From positions 35,431,591-35,495,590 of the forward strand of contig CM070719.1 of assembly GCA_036346275.1 (NCBI GenBank): a stretch of DNA of 64,000 nt, given 5' to 3'. The position numbers were made by a program, and so were the translations under genes. Shown in pieces: positions 21,601 to 31,977 of the stretch (position 1 is the stretch's first letter; the number at the start of each line of letters is the position of its first letter). The notes beneath the pieces are model-generated. The model was not told where the DNA came from and ran no database searches. It worked only from the letters and a program-made list of their open reading frames with translations. This stretch comes from Otatea glauca. Taxonomy: Eukaryota > Streptophyta > Magnoliopsida > Poales > Poaceae.

Positions 21601-21780
21601 GTAATAATATATGGATATACTTTATTTTGTATGGATAACAAGCTTCCATTTGTAATATACGGATATGCTTTATTTTGTATGGAGAACATGCTTCCATTTG
21701 TAATATACGGATATACTTTATTTTGTATGGAGAACATGCTTCCATTTGTAATATCTGGATATGCTTTATCTTGATTATCA
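21601..21780. repeat. Tandem repeat, 48-50 bp, about 3.5 copies
   Basis: GTAATATACGGATATGCTTT starts units at about 21601, 21650, 21698 and 21748, directly after the TNP2 stop codon. CACTA-2 has a related but shorter duplication of CTCATATGTAACAATT in the same position (35238-35280). Confidence 0.85.
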
Positions 21781-22094
21781 ATTTTTATTTACTTAAGATT
21801 TCTTTTGCATAAATCATGTATTTTTTAATATCTAGCACATTGAAGTTAATCTTTATTAAAAAGATTCAAATTAATGTTCATGGTGTTATAGTATTTATGT
21901 AAAGTCCATGTAGGGTTCTTAGCAAATTTGTAATTCACTTAATTTTTCTGTGATTAAAAAAATCAATGTTTCACATATTCTAAAACTTCATGATTTTATA
22001 CAAATTTATAAATTTATTTCATCCTTTTTGGATCTATATATCAAAAGTTATGCTAGTTTGAATTTGAGCTTGGCTTTAGCCATTGACTTTTGGG

Positions 22095-22393
22095 GCCCAC
22101 CCGCATCACTGCCGGTTCTAGAGAAAAAACCGGCAGTGATGTTGTGGTATCACTGCCGGTTGAAATTAGAACCTGCAGTAATACCTCCACATCACTGCCG
22201 GTTCTAGAGAAAAATCCGGCAGTGATGTTTAAATATCCTCGCCGATTGAAATTAGAGCAGCAGTAATACCTCCACATCACTGCCGGTTCTAATTAGAACC
22301 GCGGTGATGTGGAGGTATTCTGCCGTTCTAATTTCAACCGGCGATGATAGTTATATCATTGCCGGATTTGTTTCGTGAACCGGCAGTGATTGT
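22095..22393. repeat. CACTA-1 internal motif array between its two genes
   Basis: The subterminal motif (ATCACTGCCGGTT / AACCGGCAGTGAT) recurs here in both orientations, about 2 kb from either neighbouring array. The array ends 6 bp before the TATA box of the second gene. CACTA-2 has an array at the same place. Confidence 0.85.
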
Positions 22394-22398
22394 TATCT

Positions 22399-22408
22399 CT
22401 ATATAAAC
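22399..22408 (+). promoter_or_regulatory. TATA box of the CACTA-1 second gene
   Basis: CTATATAAAC is followed by a GC-rich leader (22420-22710) with a possible donor near 22688 (CAGGTTCC) and a long AT-rich intron-like region to about 23640. CACTA-2 shows the same arrangement at 35769. Confidence 0.6.
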
Positions 22409-23644
22409 AAAGCGCGCGGTCTTCTTCCCACAATTCGCCGTTTTGCCGTTTTCCCACACTCGTGTGCCTAGCCACGCGCCTAGTCCTCGCGCCACCCTCC
22501 TCCCGTGCCGGCCCTCCTCCATGGCCCTCCTCCGTCTTGCGCCTCCACGCGCGGCCCTCCTCGACGTCCGGCCCTCTACATGGCTGGTGCTCCTCACCGC
22601 CTTGACCCTCGTCCACGTCCGCGCCCTCGCGCCGATCCTCCTCCGCGCCCGACTCGGCGCAGTAATCCCTACTCCTCCTCGCCCTTGTCAGGTTCCTTGT
22701 TCAGAAAACTAGTGACACCATGCGGGAGGCCACCTACATTTTCAAATTCAGCTTGAATATCTGATATATCTTCTAAACATCTACATAAATTTTTGTGTTC
22801 ATGCTATGTACAAAAATGCTTGTCTTTAACTATTGTTATCAAGTCCTATCCATAAGCAATTGTTGCTTTGTAATTTGTATTGCCCGTATGAGTAGCTTGG
22901 CTTGAATAAGTTAGGTCATTTTTTTGTTAAATATTGTTAATACACATCATTTACCCTTTTTATATATGTTCTCGATTAATGCGATATAAGTAATGGTGTC
23001 TCAAGTTGGAAAAAATTATGTGTAATGAGTGGAAACAGAGCTCATCACATTTTCTCGGTTTATTGAGAGAATGTGGTCACCGATTGTTCGAAAATCTAAC
23101 GAGCCTAGCTAATAACATATGACGACTGAGCCTCTCCTCTACTCGAGAAATGGAGGCTTCGCATAAGATTGGAATATTGCTCTCACGCTAATAGGCTAGA
23201 TCTGTAACTACAGAGGCTACTAACAAAACCAGTCTAGAGAATGTGGAGAAGACAAGTGCTTCCATAGAAAGAATAGGGTTATACTACTGTCCTTTTGTAG
23301 CTAGAGATATCTCAAGCTTACATGGCATGACACAACACTAGATGTCTAGAAATAGATTTTCTTTTCTAGAAAAGTTGGAAAAGGAAAGAGATTAGTAGTG
23401 AATGGCATCTTTGGGTGGGTTAGGTCCATTCCATTCCAACTGAGCTACTTTTGTCCCTCCCCTTCCCTTTCGTATGTGTCAGTTTTGTTCTCTATACTAG
23501 TGGAATGCATGCGTGAAATGAGTTAAACGTGAAACTAGTTAGTCCATTTCGGTCCACAACTTCGTGCGTGACCAATTTATACGTATACCATCACATTCAT
23601 CTCATGCCTTTGTTAATTTTAAATTTTAGATAAATTAGCTGCAC

Positions 23645-24322
23645 ATGGCCGCTAACCAGGAACAAGTGCCGGATGGCGCTGAGCATTTGAACCAAAGCCC
23701 GGAACAAAGCCCAACAAGGTTCCTCAACCTGCAGCAAACCGAGGCAACAAACGTACAAGAGGTAATTATTTCAGACCAAATCTTCACGTATACCGATTAG
23801 ACGAGTAATGAAATAGTCAAAATGCAGGGCCAGACATCGTTGCGTTATTGCTCCCGTAATCTTTCATTCCGATCCATTGCACTTAATTGCACCTAATTAA
23901 GTTTAATGAGTATTCATAACCATACACAGGGCGTACACAAAATACCGCAAAAAGAGCACGCGGTACCGTCCATTCACGAAGAAGTTCAGAATAAAAATCG
24001 ATTTTCCGTGCCTAAGACAGCCGCAAGGGAACAATTTATGTGCATACTACGTAATGACGCACATACACACGTTCGTCACTGACAGTACCGACTACAACGG
24101 CGAGATGGTATATCATTACATGTTGCTGCATACTTTTCTTTATAAAAACTACGACACTAATTAATGCATCATTTTCTTTAATGACAACGCGTGAAGCTCG
24201 GCACCAACAGCCTACTTGACAGCGAAGTTGAAGCCCTTCGAGAGCAGATGGCTGGGTTCATCGTTTGAGAAGTGATCAACCCGAAGGGCGAGTTTTACGA
24301 GCCACACGCTACAATTAACTGA
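23645..24322 (+). pseudogene. Second-gene remnant of CACTA-1 (TNPA/ULP1-like)
   Basis: A first exon starting at ATG 23645 (MAANQEQVPDGAEHLNQSPE) ends at a donor GAG|GTAATT and matches the first coding exon of the CACTA-2 gene (52838). It is followed at once by pieces that match the very last exons of that gene: YRKKS-like and protease Cys-region sequence near 23935-24110, and the C-terminal exon near 24195-24322 (EVINPKGEFYE). All middle exons are missing. Frames are broken, so this is a deletion derivative. Confidence 0.7.
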
Positions 24323-24639
24323 AATGTGAACGATTGTCAATGAACAATATAATAATTAAATATTACGATGATTTACTGTATTTCAATTATGCTTTACAAA
24401 TACTTCATTAATATTATCATGATTAAATGAGTATACAGTATTCAATGTTAAATATTATGATGATTTAATATATTTGAATTATTCTTTACCAATACTTCAT
24501 TAATATTGCGCATAACATATACCGTATGAATACATGTCTTGTACAATATATATATAGTACTGACGTTACATCATACATATAATACAAAAAAATGTAACCG
24601 ATTTTGGAGGATAATATGGCACTTTGTACTTATCATTTA

Positions 24640-24995
24640 TCGGTTTTAGAGAAATAAGCGGCGGTGATAACACCTTATCACTGCCGGTTGGAAAATATTA
24701 AGTGGCAGTTATATGGATTATCACTGCCGGTTGAAAAATAACAACGGCGGTGATAATGTGTTATCCTTTGTCGGTTGAAAAATATAACCGGCGGTGATAA
24801 TGTGTTATCCTTGCGGTTATGGATAAAAATCGGCAGTGATAAGCCTTATCACTGATGGTTGTATAATATAAACCGGCAGTGATATTATTATCACTGTCGG
24901 TTGAAGAACCGGCAGTGATAGTTCCGACTATCACTGCCAGTTAGGGAGTGCCGGGTCAACATCCGGCAGTGATGCTGATGTTGATCCGGCAGTGA
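24640..24995. repeat. CACTA-1 3' subterminal motif array
   Basis: At least ten copies of TATCACTGCCGGTT or the complement, in alternating orientation, run up to the 3' end. Some copies have drifted (for example GGCGGTGATAA). Confidence 0.85.
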
Positions 24996-25018
24996 TGTCC
25001 TTTTCTGTAGTGGTGATT

Positions 25019-25811
25019 GATGGGTGTAAGGCCGTCATGGACTACTTGAGGGTTTCGGTGTGCAACTAGAACAAGGACACATCTATTAAATCCATTAGTG
25101 GATGTGTTGTCTTCTTACTTGCAAGTACAAATGCATCTACCCTTTTTTCCTCGTGGCCACGATATCATCAATAAATTATCATATGTAAGTTAGTAATATA
25201 TGACGCTGATGATAGTAATTTGTTACAACAGATTTACTACATAGACAACTTGAGGTGCTCTCACAACATCGAAGTTGTCGAGACTCCACACGCTGCTCAC
25301 TTCACGACGGCCCTCGTTGACAAGTTGGTGAGGGCATTCAAAATGAAAGATCACCATGGCAACGACACCTATGGCAAGCTCAGTGTGAGTGTAATGATCA
25401 GAAATGTTATCTATAGTAATATATTAATGTTTTCTGATAATTTTAATGATAGTAATATTGTTTTACTTAGCAAGTTCAGTTCAGGAGCATGGAGGGCACA
25501 TGCTACTGGACAAATGCGAGGTGCCATGCAAATTGACAAGAGGAAATACCTCATGCTCCTCCATTCATTTGGGCATTTCCCTAGCCTGCTATCATTTCAT
25601 GGCGACTCCCTCCGATCCATTGAAAAATCAAAGCAGAAGGCGACAATGGACGCACCGAAAAAATTCGACGAAGAATTAGGTAGGGCGATGAGGCAGATCA
25701 AGAAGGCCCAGCGCAAAATTGAGATCACCTAGATAGAGGTGGTACACGCGCTACATACAATTATGGCACCAGCCGAGGAAGCCGCTAAACAAAGGACGTC
25801 CAAACGAGGAA
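25019..25811 (+). pseudogene. ULP1-like gene, part 2 of 4
   Basis: The frame broken by CACTA-1 resumes with DGCKAVMDYLRVSVCN, then a stop. The next exon (about 25231-25390) reads IYYIDNLRCSHNIEVVETPH then AAHFTTALVDKLVRAFKMKD, which resembles the linker between the N-terminal and protease parts in grass ULP1-like proteins. A further exon from about 25472 leads to the Copia insertion at 25812-25816. Several stops and one frame change are present. Confidence 0.5.
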
Positions 25812-25816
25812 GAAGG

Positions 25817-25973
25817 TGAAAGATGTTTTGGAAGCGTTGAACCCTTTTCTCGGGCCGCACCTGGTATTTATATGAGCAGGAACATCCCCTACTGTGGATA
25901 TACAGGAGGCAATCAAGCTATTCTATCTATAGGAGATTACAGATCAATTACAAATATGATTCTATCTTTAACA
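25817..25973 (-). repeat. Copia 3' LTR
   Basis: 157 bp. It differs from the other LTR at five positions, all substitutions and no indels. A TATA-like word (TATAAATAC on the minus strand) lies in it. The bases just outside it at 25974-25984 read GTGATTGAGGGAGGC on the coding strand and fit a short polypurine tract. Confidence 0.95.
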
Positions 25974-25984
25974 GCCTCCCTCAA

Positions 25985-27960
25985 TCACAACTTACATAAG
26001 TTGAGATTGCGCTTGAACTCTTCTAAACTTCGAGCTGGCAAAGATTTTGTAAAACCATCAGCTACTTGATCCTTTGATGAAACAAACCGAATCTCCAACT
26101 GCCTTTTTGCAACTCTCTCTCTTACAAAGTGATAATGAATTTCGATGTGCTTTGTTCGTGCATGGAACACATGATTAGCCGATAAATAAGTAGCTCCAAT
26201 ATTATAACACCATAAGATAGGTGGCTCATGCTTAGCTATCCCAAGTTCAGACAGAAGGATTTCCAACCAAATTATTTCAGCAGTAGCATTGGCTAAAGAT
26301 TTATACTTAGCTTCAGTACTTGATCTAGATACTGTGGCTTGTTTTCGAGCACTCCATGAAATCAGATTTGATCCAAGAAAAATAGCAAAGCCACCTGTAG
26401 ACCTTCTGTCATCTATATTACCTCCCTAATCAGCATCAGAAAAAGCACTTATACGCATAGATGAAGATCTTCTAAGTGTCAACCCAACGCCCAAAGTGTT
26501 CTTGACATATCTCAATATTCGCTTAACAGCCGACCAATGTATATTAGTGGGAGCATGAAGAAACTGACAAACCTTGTTAACAGAGAAGGCTAGATCAGGT
26601 CTTGTAAGTGTCAAATACTGAAGTGCTCTCACAATACTCCTGAATTTGGTGCCATCTTCTGTTCCCAGAAGATCACCTTCATGTGCAGATAATTTTTTTG
26701 AGGTAGATAGCGGTGTTGGCGATGACTTGCAGTCTTTCATACCCACACGCCTCAATAAATCAGATGCATATTTCTCTTGTGATAGCAATATACCATCTTG
26801 TATCTTGTTTACTTCAATTCCTAAGAAGAAATGTAGATCTCCCAGGTCTTTTGAGTGTAAAGTTAGAGCCCAAATCTTGTAACAGTGTTGTTATTGCTTT
26901 ACTAGACGAGCTAGTAACAATAATATCATCCACATAAATAAGAACAAATATAAATATTCCTGATTTGTTGTAAATAAATAACGATGTGTCAGACCTTGAA
27001 GGTTTGAAGCCATATTCTTGTAGTTTTGTTGATAAATGAGAATACCATGCCCTTAGTGCTTGTTTTAAGCCATAGATAGCTTTGTCCAACTTACATACAT
27101 GATGTGGAGTACGATTATCTTCATAGCCTGATGGTTGCCTCATGTATACTTCCTCTTCCAGATACCATGCAAGAACGCATTCTAAACATCCAGTTGCCTC
27201 TGGCACCAGCCTCTTGTAACTGCAATGGCTAAGACAAGACAAATAGTTGCAATTTTTACAACTAGGCTAAAAGTATCTTCATATTCTATGCCATATCTTT
27301 GTTTAAAGCATTCCGCTACTAGTCGAGCTTGCCATCCGCTTTCTTTTTAATTCTGTATACCCACTTACAGTCTATCACATTTTTACCTTGTTGTGCGGGA
27401 ACTAGACGCCATGTCTTGTTTTTGATAAGTGCTTGATATTCATCATCCATAGCCTTCTTCCAGTTGGGTTCCCTCAGTGCTTCTTTTCAATTCGCTGGTT
27501 CACCAACAACATTCAAAAAACCATATGGAATTGTCCCATCTGTGTACCGCTTTGGTTTTACAATCCCACGCCGTGCACGTGTGACAGGTCCTGTAGGAGG
27601 TACTGGTGTTGTCGGCATAGAACAGTCGGCTGGGTTGGCAGCAGAATCAGCTTCGGGTATGGAAGCAACTGTCTCTGATGACACGATAACGTCTGATGCG
27701 CTGGATTGGGCAGCAAGTTCAACACCGTGTCCTGTACTGGTGCTGTCGCTCCCTGTAGCCAACATGTCTTGGACAGCAGCGCCAAAAGAATCAGCTTCAG
27801 ATCTACCGCCAGGTGATGCAGGCGATAAAACAGTAGGAAGCCATATTTGACCAGGATTTGCACCTGGATTTTCTTGAGTAAGTCCAAAATTGAGACGAGC
27901 TGTTGCCTGCGGATCAAGAGACATAGTGGAACCAGAAACTAAAGTATGGTCATTAGTCAT
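25985..27960 (-). pseudogene. Copia reverse transcriptase and RNase H
   Basis: A Pro/Ser-rich linker (27960-27487) is followed by the start of reverse transcriptase in broken frames (27490-27245). The palm segment from 27242 has the intact IYVDDIIVTSSS site and KLDKAIYGLKQALRAWY. RNase H follows in 26788-25985 with LSQEKYASDLLRRVGM and TRPDLAFSVNKVCQFLHAPT. A stop replaces Trp in SDADWGG (about 26428), and a second frame finishes at 25985 with DQVADGFTKSLP. At least four frame breaks and one nonsense change are present. Confidence 0.88.
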
Positions 27961-28025
27961 AGGATCAGCAAAATTGTCACCCCCTGGAGTTCGTAAGTGC
28001 TCAGGTAAAAGAAGAATTTCACGTC

Positions 28026-28877
28026 TTAGACGAGCACCAGCATTTCGATGGAGTTGAGCAAAAGGAAAAATAGACTCATCAAATAATACATCTCGCGAGA
28101 TGTATACACGGCTAGAGGAAGGATCAAGACACTTAAATCCTTATGAAGAGCACTACAGCCAAGAAAAATGCACTGAATAGAGCGGAAAGATAGTTTTCTA
28201 GTGTTATAAGGTCTCAAATTGGGCCAACATGCACATCCAAAAATACAAAGAGAAGTATAAGCAGGCTTAGTTCCAAGAAGTTTTTCTATGGGAGATTGAA
28301 AGTTGATGACTTTACTGGGCAGAATATTAATAAGGTATGTAGCTGTAAGAAAAGCTTCATCCCAAAATTTTAATGGCATAGATGCGTTTGCCAAGAGAGC
28401 CAAGCCAACTTCAACAATGTGGCGATGTTTTCTTTCAGCTGAGCTATTTTGCTGATGAGCATGGGGGCAAGAAACATGCTGAGTAATGCCAATGCGCTGA
28501 AAGAAGGAATTTAATTTCTCATATTCACCACCCCAGTCTGTTTGCGTGGTTTTGATTTGCTTGTCAAATTTCCTTTCAACAAGGTTTTGAAAGTTGTGAA
28601 ACACTTGGAACACATCAGATTTCTTTTTGATAAGATAGATCCAAGTATATTTTCTAAAGTCATCAATGAAGCTTACATAATAAACATGACGTCCAATAGA
28701 AATAGGAGCTGGCCCCCATACATTAGAAAAAACGAGATCTAAAGGAGCAGTGGACACACTTGTAGACTTAGGATATGGTAATTGATGACTCTTAGCTTTT
28801 TTGACACGAATCACAAATTGACTCCTTACTAGACTCACTAGAAATAGGAAGATTATTGTTCTTGATAACATGCTCAA
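28026..28877 (-). pseudogene. Copia integrase
   Basis: The catalytic core shows the expected acidic triad: FIDDFRKYTW, then TDWGGEYEKLN, then NSSAERKHRHIVEV, followed by FWDEAFLTATYLINILPS and the GKQ-type region FGCACWPNLRPYNTRKLSFR. The core is intact in one frame. It is preceded by frame damage at 28880-28970, and the frame ends in unrelated residues after about residue 240. Confidence 0.9.
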
Positions 28878-28971
28878 CTATAGAAAACGAAGGATGACCT
28901 AAACGACTATGCCATCGAGAAGAGGATGGTTTGATGGCACCATAGACTTGTTTGTTTGTGGTTGATCTTGG

Positions 28972-30263
28972 CTACGACACTAGAGGATAAAGGCCCCCTT
29001 CACATTTGCCTTGAAGGATTGGTTTCTTCGATACTTGATTCTTGATCACAAAAAAATTTGGATGAAATTCAAGAAAAGCTCTATTATCAGTGGCTAAACG
29101 ATGAACGGAAGCAAGATTCTTTTTGGCTTGAGGAACATGTAGAATATTGTTAAGATGAAGATTACGATTTGGGGTATGAACAATTGCATGACCAATATGG
29201 CTAATTCTCATACCTGATCTGTTTGCAGCATGAACTTGATCTTGATCATTGTACTTGTCATGAATGGTGAGCTTTTCAAGGTCTCCAGTAATATGATCTG
29301 TAGCACCGATATCAATATACCAATTTGTATCTACTCCATATGAAGTAGTTGCTGCACCCGCCACCTTCTCTTCTGGCTGAAAATGTGGATCAAATCTATA
29401 GTAGCAATTTAGGACAGTGTGACCGGTTTTGTTACATAACTGGTATGTTGGTCTTGGAATATTATTCTGGCCTCCCTGCCTTGCAATACCACGTCCTCCA
29501 CATCCATTGCCACGGCCACGACCAGATCTAGCGCCCCTGCCGCGGCACCGCATTGATAAGTTGGTTGATGACTGGAACTGGGCGTTGGTGTTGGAGCCTT
29601 GGAGATGCTTCATACGCATGTCGAAGCTGTGCATCTAAGCATACATGTCACTTAATGATATAGGATCTGAACGAGCAACAATGGAAGATACCAGCGGATT
29701 ATAGTCGATGTCCAATCCTGCCAGTATATAGGAGACCATCTCTTCATCTTCAAGGCCTTTGCCGGTAGCAGCAAGTTCGTCGCCGAGGGCCTTCATCTTG
29801 GCGAAGTACGCTGCGTAGGCATGTTACCCTTCTGGGCGTTGACGAGGTTCATCTGTAGATTGGTCACCCTCGCACGGGATTGCGATGAAAACATCGACTG
29901 GACTGCTGTCCACACTTCGGCCGATGTGGACATGGTTGCCACCTGCGTCAACACCTCCTTTGACAGGGAGTTGAGCAGATAACCAAGGACTTGTTGATCC
30001 TGGGCGATCCATTGAGAATACGCCGGATTAGCCACCTTTTTGGTGCTCTTGTCTGCCTTCTCGATCGTAATCGTCATGGCGGGTGTTTTCACGGTTCCAT
30101 CGAGGTAACCAGTAAGCTGCGCTCCACGGATAGCTGGTAAGACTTGCACCTTCCATAGGATGTAATTTTCCCGCGTAAGCTTCTCAGAGATTGGGGCGCC
30201 GAGAGGAGCAGCCTGGGAGGAAAGGGCTGAGGTCGAGGACGACATGGATGAATTTGGAAATGG
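28972..30263 (-). pseudogene. Copia gag and protease region
   Basis: The gag frame (from about 30245) has ENYILWKVQVLPAI and VWTAVQSMFSSQSRARV, usual for Copia gag, and breaks near 29820. The next frame (29634-28972) carries a Gly/Arg-rich stretch, the zinc knuckle as YQLCNKTGHTVLNC, where the first Cys is Tyr, and the protease site as WYIDIGATDHIT, where the usual Ser or Thr after Asp is Ile. Both changes hit key residues, so capsid RNA binding and polyprotein cleavage are probably lost. The end of the frame (SVHRLATDNRAFLEFHPNFF) is the usual pre-integrase region. Confidence 0.88.
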
Positions 30264-30274
30264 CTCTGATACCA
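30261..30274 (-). promoter_or_regulatory. Copia primer-binding site (initiator tRNA-Met)
   Basis: TGGTATCAGAGCCA on the minus strand starts directly at the LTR border. This is the standard plant Copia primer site for tRNA-iMet. Confidence 0.92.
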
Positions 30275-30431
30275 TGAAAGATGTTTTGGAAGTGTTGAAC
30301 CCTTTTCTCGGGCCTCACCTTGTATTTATAAGAGCAGGAACATCCCCTACCGTGGATATACAGGAGGCAATCAAGCTATTCTATCTATAGGAGATTACAG
30401 ATCAATTACAAATATGATTCTATCTTTAACA
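30275..30431 (-). repeat. Copia 5' LTR
   Basis: 157 bp, about 97 percent identical to the 3' LTR. With the rate often used for grass LTRs (1.3e-8 per site per year) that is roughly a million years since insertion; this is an estimate from five differences. Confidence 0.95.
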
Positions 30432-30436
30432 GAAGG

Positions 30437-31022
30437 CAGCTCTGGTGGTGGATGACATGGTTCAATCAGCCGAGGATGTTGTTCTCAGCCTTCCGACTCC
30501 ACCTCATTTGGGTGTTCTGCCGGCACGTCCCAGCTTGGCCAAGCAGCCACCCATAGAAACAGTAGTATGCAAGCCCGATAATGTGGTATACATGCCGGTG
30601 TCGGTATTATTTCTCGCATCATAGCACATCGATCAATCAGGTATTTTACTACGCATCAAATTTTCATGAAGTAAATTTTCGTGAAAACATTTGGGTTGCA
30701 TATCTGTCTACACTCCAGGAGGGCAAGGCTGAAATGTTAGCAAGGATTGATAGTATTATCACCTCATTCGAAGTGGATGCCATTCCAGGAGATGTCGAAA
30801 AAGTCGCCCAGGGCCAGGAGCATAGCATGGAAGCTGAGAAGGTGCTATTGCCTGTCTATGCAGTAAAAGTTACACATGCATCCAGTAATTTTATATCAAC
30901 ACGATAGTAAAAACAAGTCATAGCATAAATTTTTGTAATCTGTTTTTCAGGATTCAGTAAATATGACAGTAAAGAAGTCCCTTGAGTTGCCCAAGCAGTT
31001 TGACACAGAAAAGGGCTTCACT
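30437..31022 (+). pseudogene. ULP1-like gene, part 3 of 4
   Basis: Coding-like pieces: AALVVDDMVQSAEDVVLSLP just after the Copia element, then an exon at about 30715-30870 (EGKAEMLARIDSIITSFEVD), then an exon from about 30952 (VNMTVKKSLELPKQF) that runs into the CACTA-2 insertion. The frame continues after CACTA-2 at 56855. Splice borders with GT and AG flank the pieces. Confidence 0.5.
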
Positions 31023-31058
31023 CACTACTACAGAACAGGCAATCCTTGCTGGCATATC

Positions 31059-31370
31059 ACTGCCGGTTAGGATCGAGCCGGCAGTGATAACATATCTCTG
31101 CCGGTTCGAAACTTAAGTTGGGGGGAGACCTTATCACTGCCGGTTCAAGCAACCATCCGGCAGTAAAAAGCAAGATGTCACTGCCGGTTAGAGGCAACAA
31201 CCGGCAAAGATATATCACTGCCGGGTCGTCCTTAAACCGGCAGTGGTACTTGACTTTTCACTGCCGGTTTGAGACTAGAACCGGCAGTGATATTATTTTC
31301 CCGCGCAATACGATTTTTCCGCGCAGTCCGAGCTTATCACTGCCGGCTCTGCGCAGAACCGGCAGTGATA
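31059..31370. repeat. CACTA-2 5' subterminal motif array
   Basis: About ten alternating copies of TATCACTGCCGGTT and AACCGGCAGTGATA. They are better conserved than in CACTA-1. Confidence 0.88.
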
Positions 31371-31376
31371 AGTCGT

Positions 31377-31385
31377 TTATATAAC
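31377..31385 (+). promoter_or_regulatory. TATA-like box of the CACTA-2 TNP2 gene
   Basis: TTATATAAC lies directly after the 5' array. The following sequence to 31977 is an AT-rich leader with a thrice-repeated TGCTACATGGATATTTAC-like phrase (about 31550-31880) and ends at an acceptor TTGTAG next to the ATG. Confidence 0.5.
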
Positions 31386-31977
31386 TGAGACCCTTGCCTC
31401 CCGACCGATCGAGCAAAGACAGAGATGCGCTCTGTCTTTGCTCGATTTGTAGATTGCGACGATTTGCTGCTGAAAAATTTATTAAAATTCATATTGTACT
31501 TCTTTTCGAGGTTAGTAATTTGATCTCTATTTTTGTAAATAAAAAAAATTGCCACATGTATATTTACATAATGAAAAAAGGTTCATGTATTTTCAAATTT
31601 TGAAATAATAAAAACTTGTTAGGTGGATATTTACCTAATGAAAAAATGTTGATGTATTTTAATGTACTCAAAGTATATCCTAAGTATTTACAATTGTTTT
31701 CAAAATTTTAAATAATAAGAAATTGCAAGATGGATATTGACGCAATGAAAAAAGATTGATATATTTTAATATAGTCCAAATATATCCTAACTATTTACAA
31801 TTATTTTTATTTTTTACAATACTAAAAAATTGCTACATGGATATTTACATAACGGAAAAAGGTTGATGTATTTTAATATAGTCAAAATTGCTACATAGGT
31901 TTTTAAATCTAATCGTTTACAATTATTTGTTATTTGCAATTATATGCTTATGTAATGTTTGATTTAATTAATTGTAG

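Larger units (their letters stand above)
19150..25015 (+). mobile_element. CACTA-1, non-autonomous En/Spm-type element
   Basis: It begins CACTACTACAG (19150) and ends CTGTAGTGGTG (25015), flanked by the 3-bp target duplication ATT (19147-19149 and 25016-25018). The reading frame of the host ULP1-like gene continues across the empty site. Inside are a promoter, the 3' part of a TNP2-like gene, and remnants of a second gene, in the same order as in CACTA-2, so it is an internally deleted relative. Length 5,866 bp. Confidence 0.93.
25817..30431 (-). mobile_element. Ty1/Copia LTR retrotransposon, 4.6 kb
   Basis: Two 157-bp LTRs (TG...CA on the plus strand) enclose the element, with the target duplication GAAGG at 25812-25816 and 30432-30436. 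Coding is on the minus strand in the order gag, protease, integrase, reverse transcriptase, RNase H, which defines Copia. The tRNA-Met primer site touches the 5' LTR. Every domain carries damage, so it is a defective copy. It sits in an exon of the interrupted ULP1-like gene, whose sequence resumes on the other side. Confidence 0.95.
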
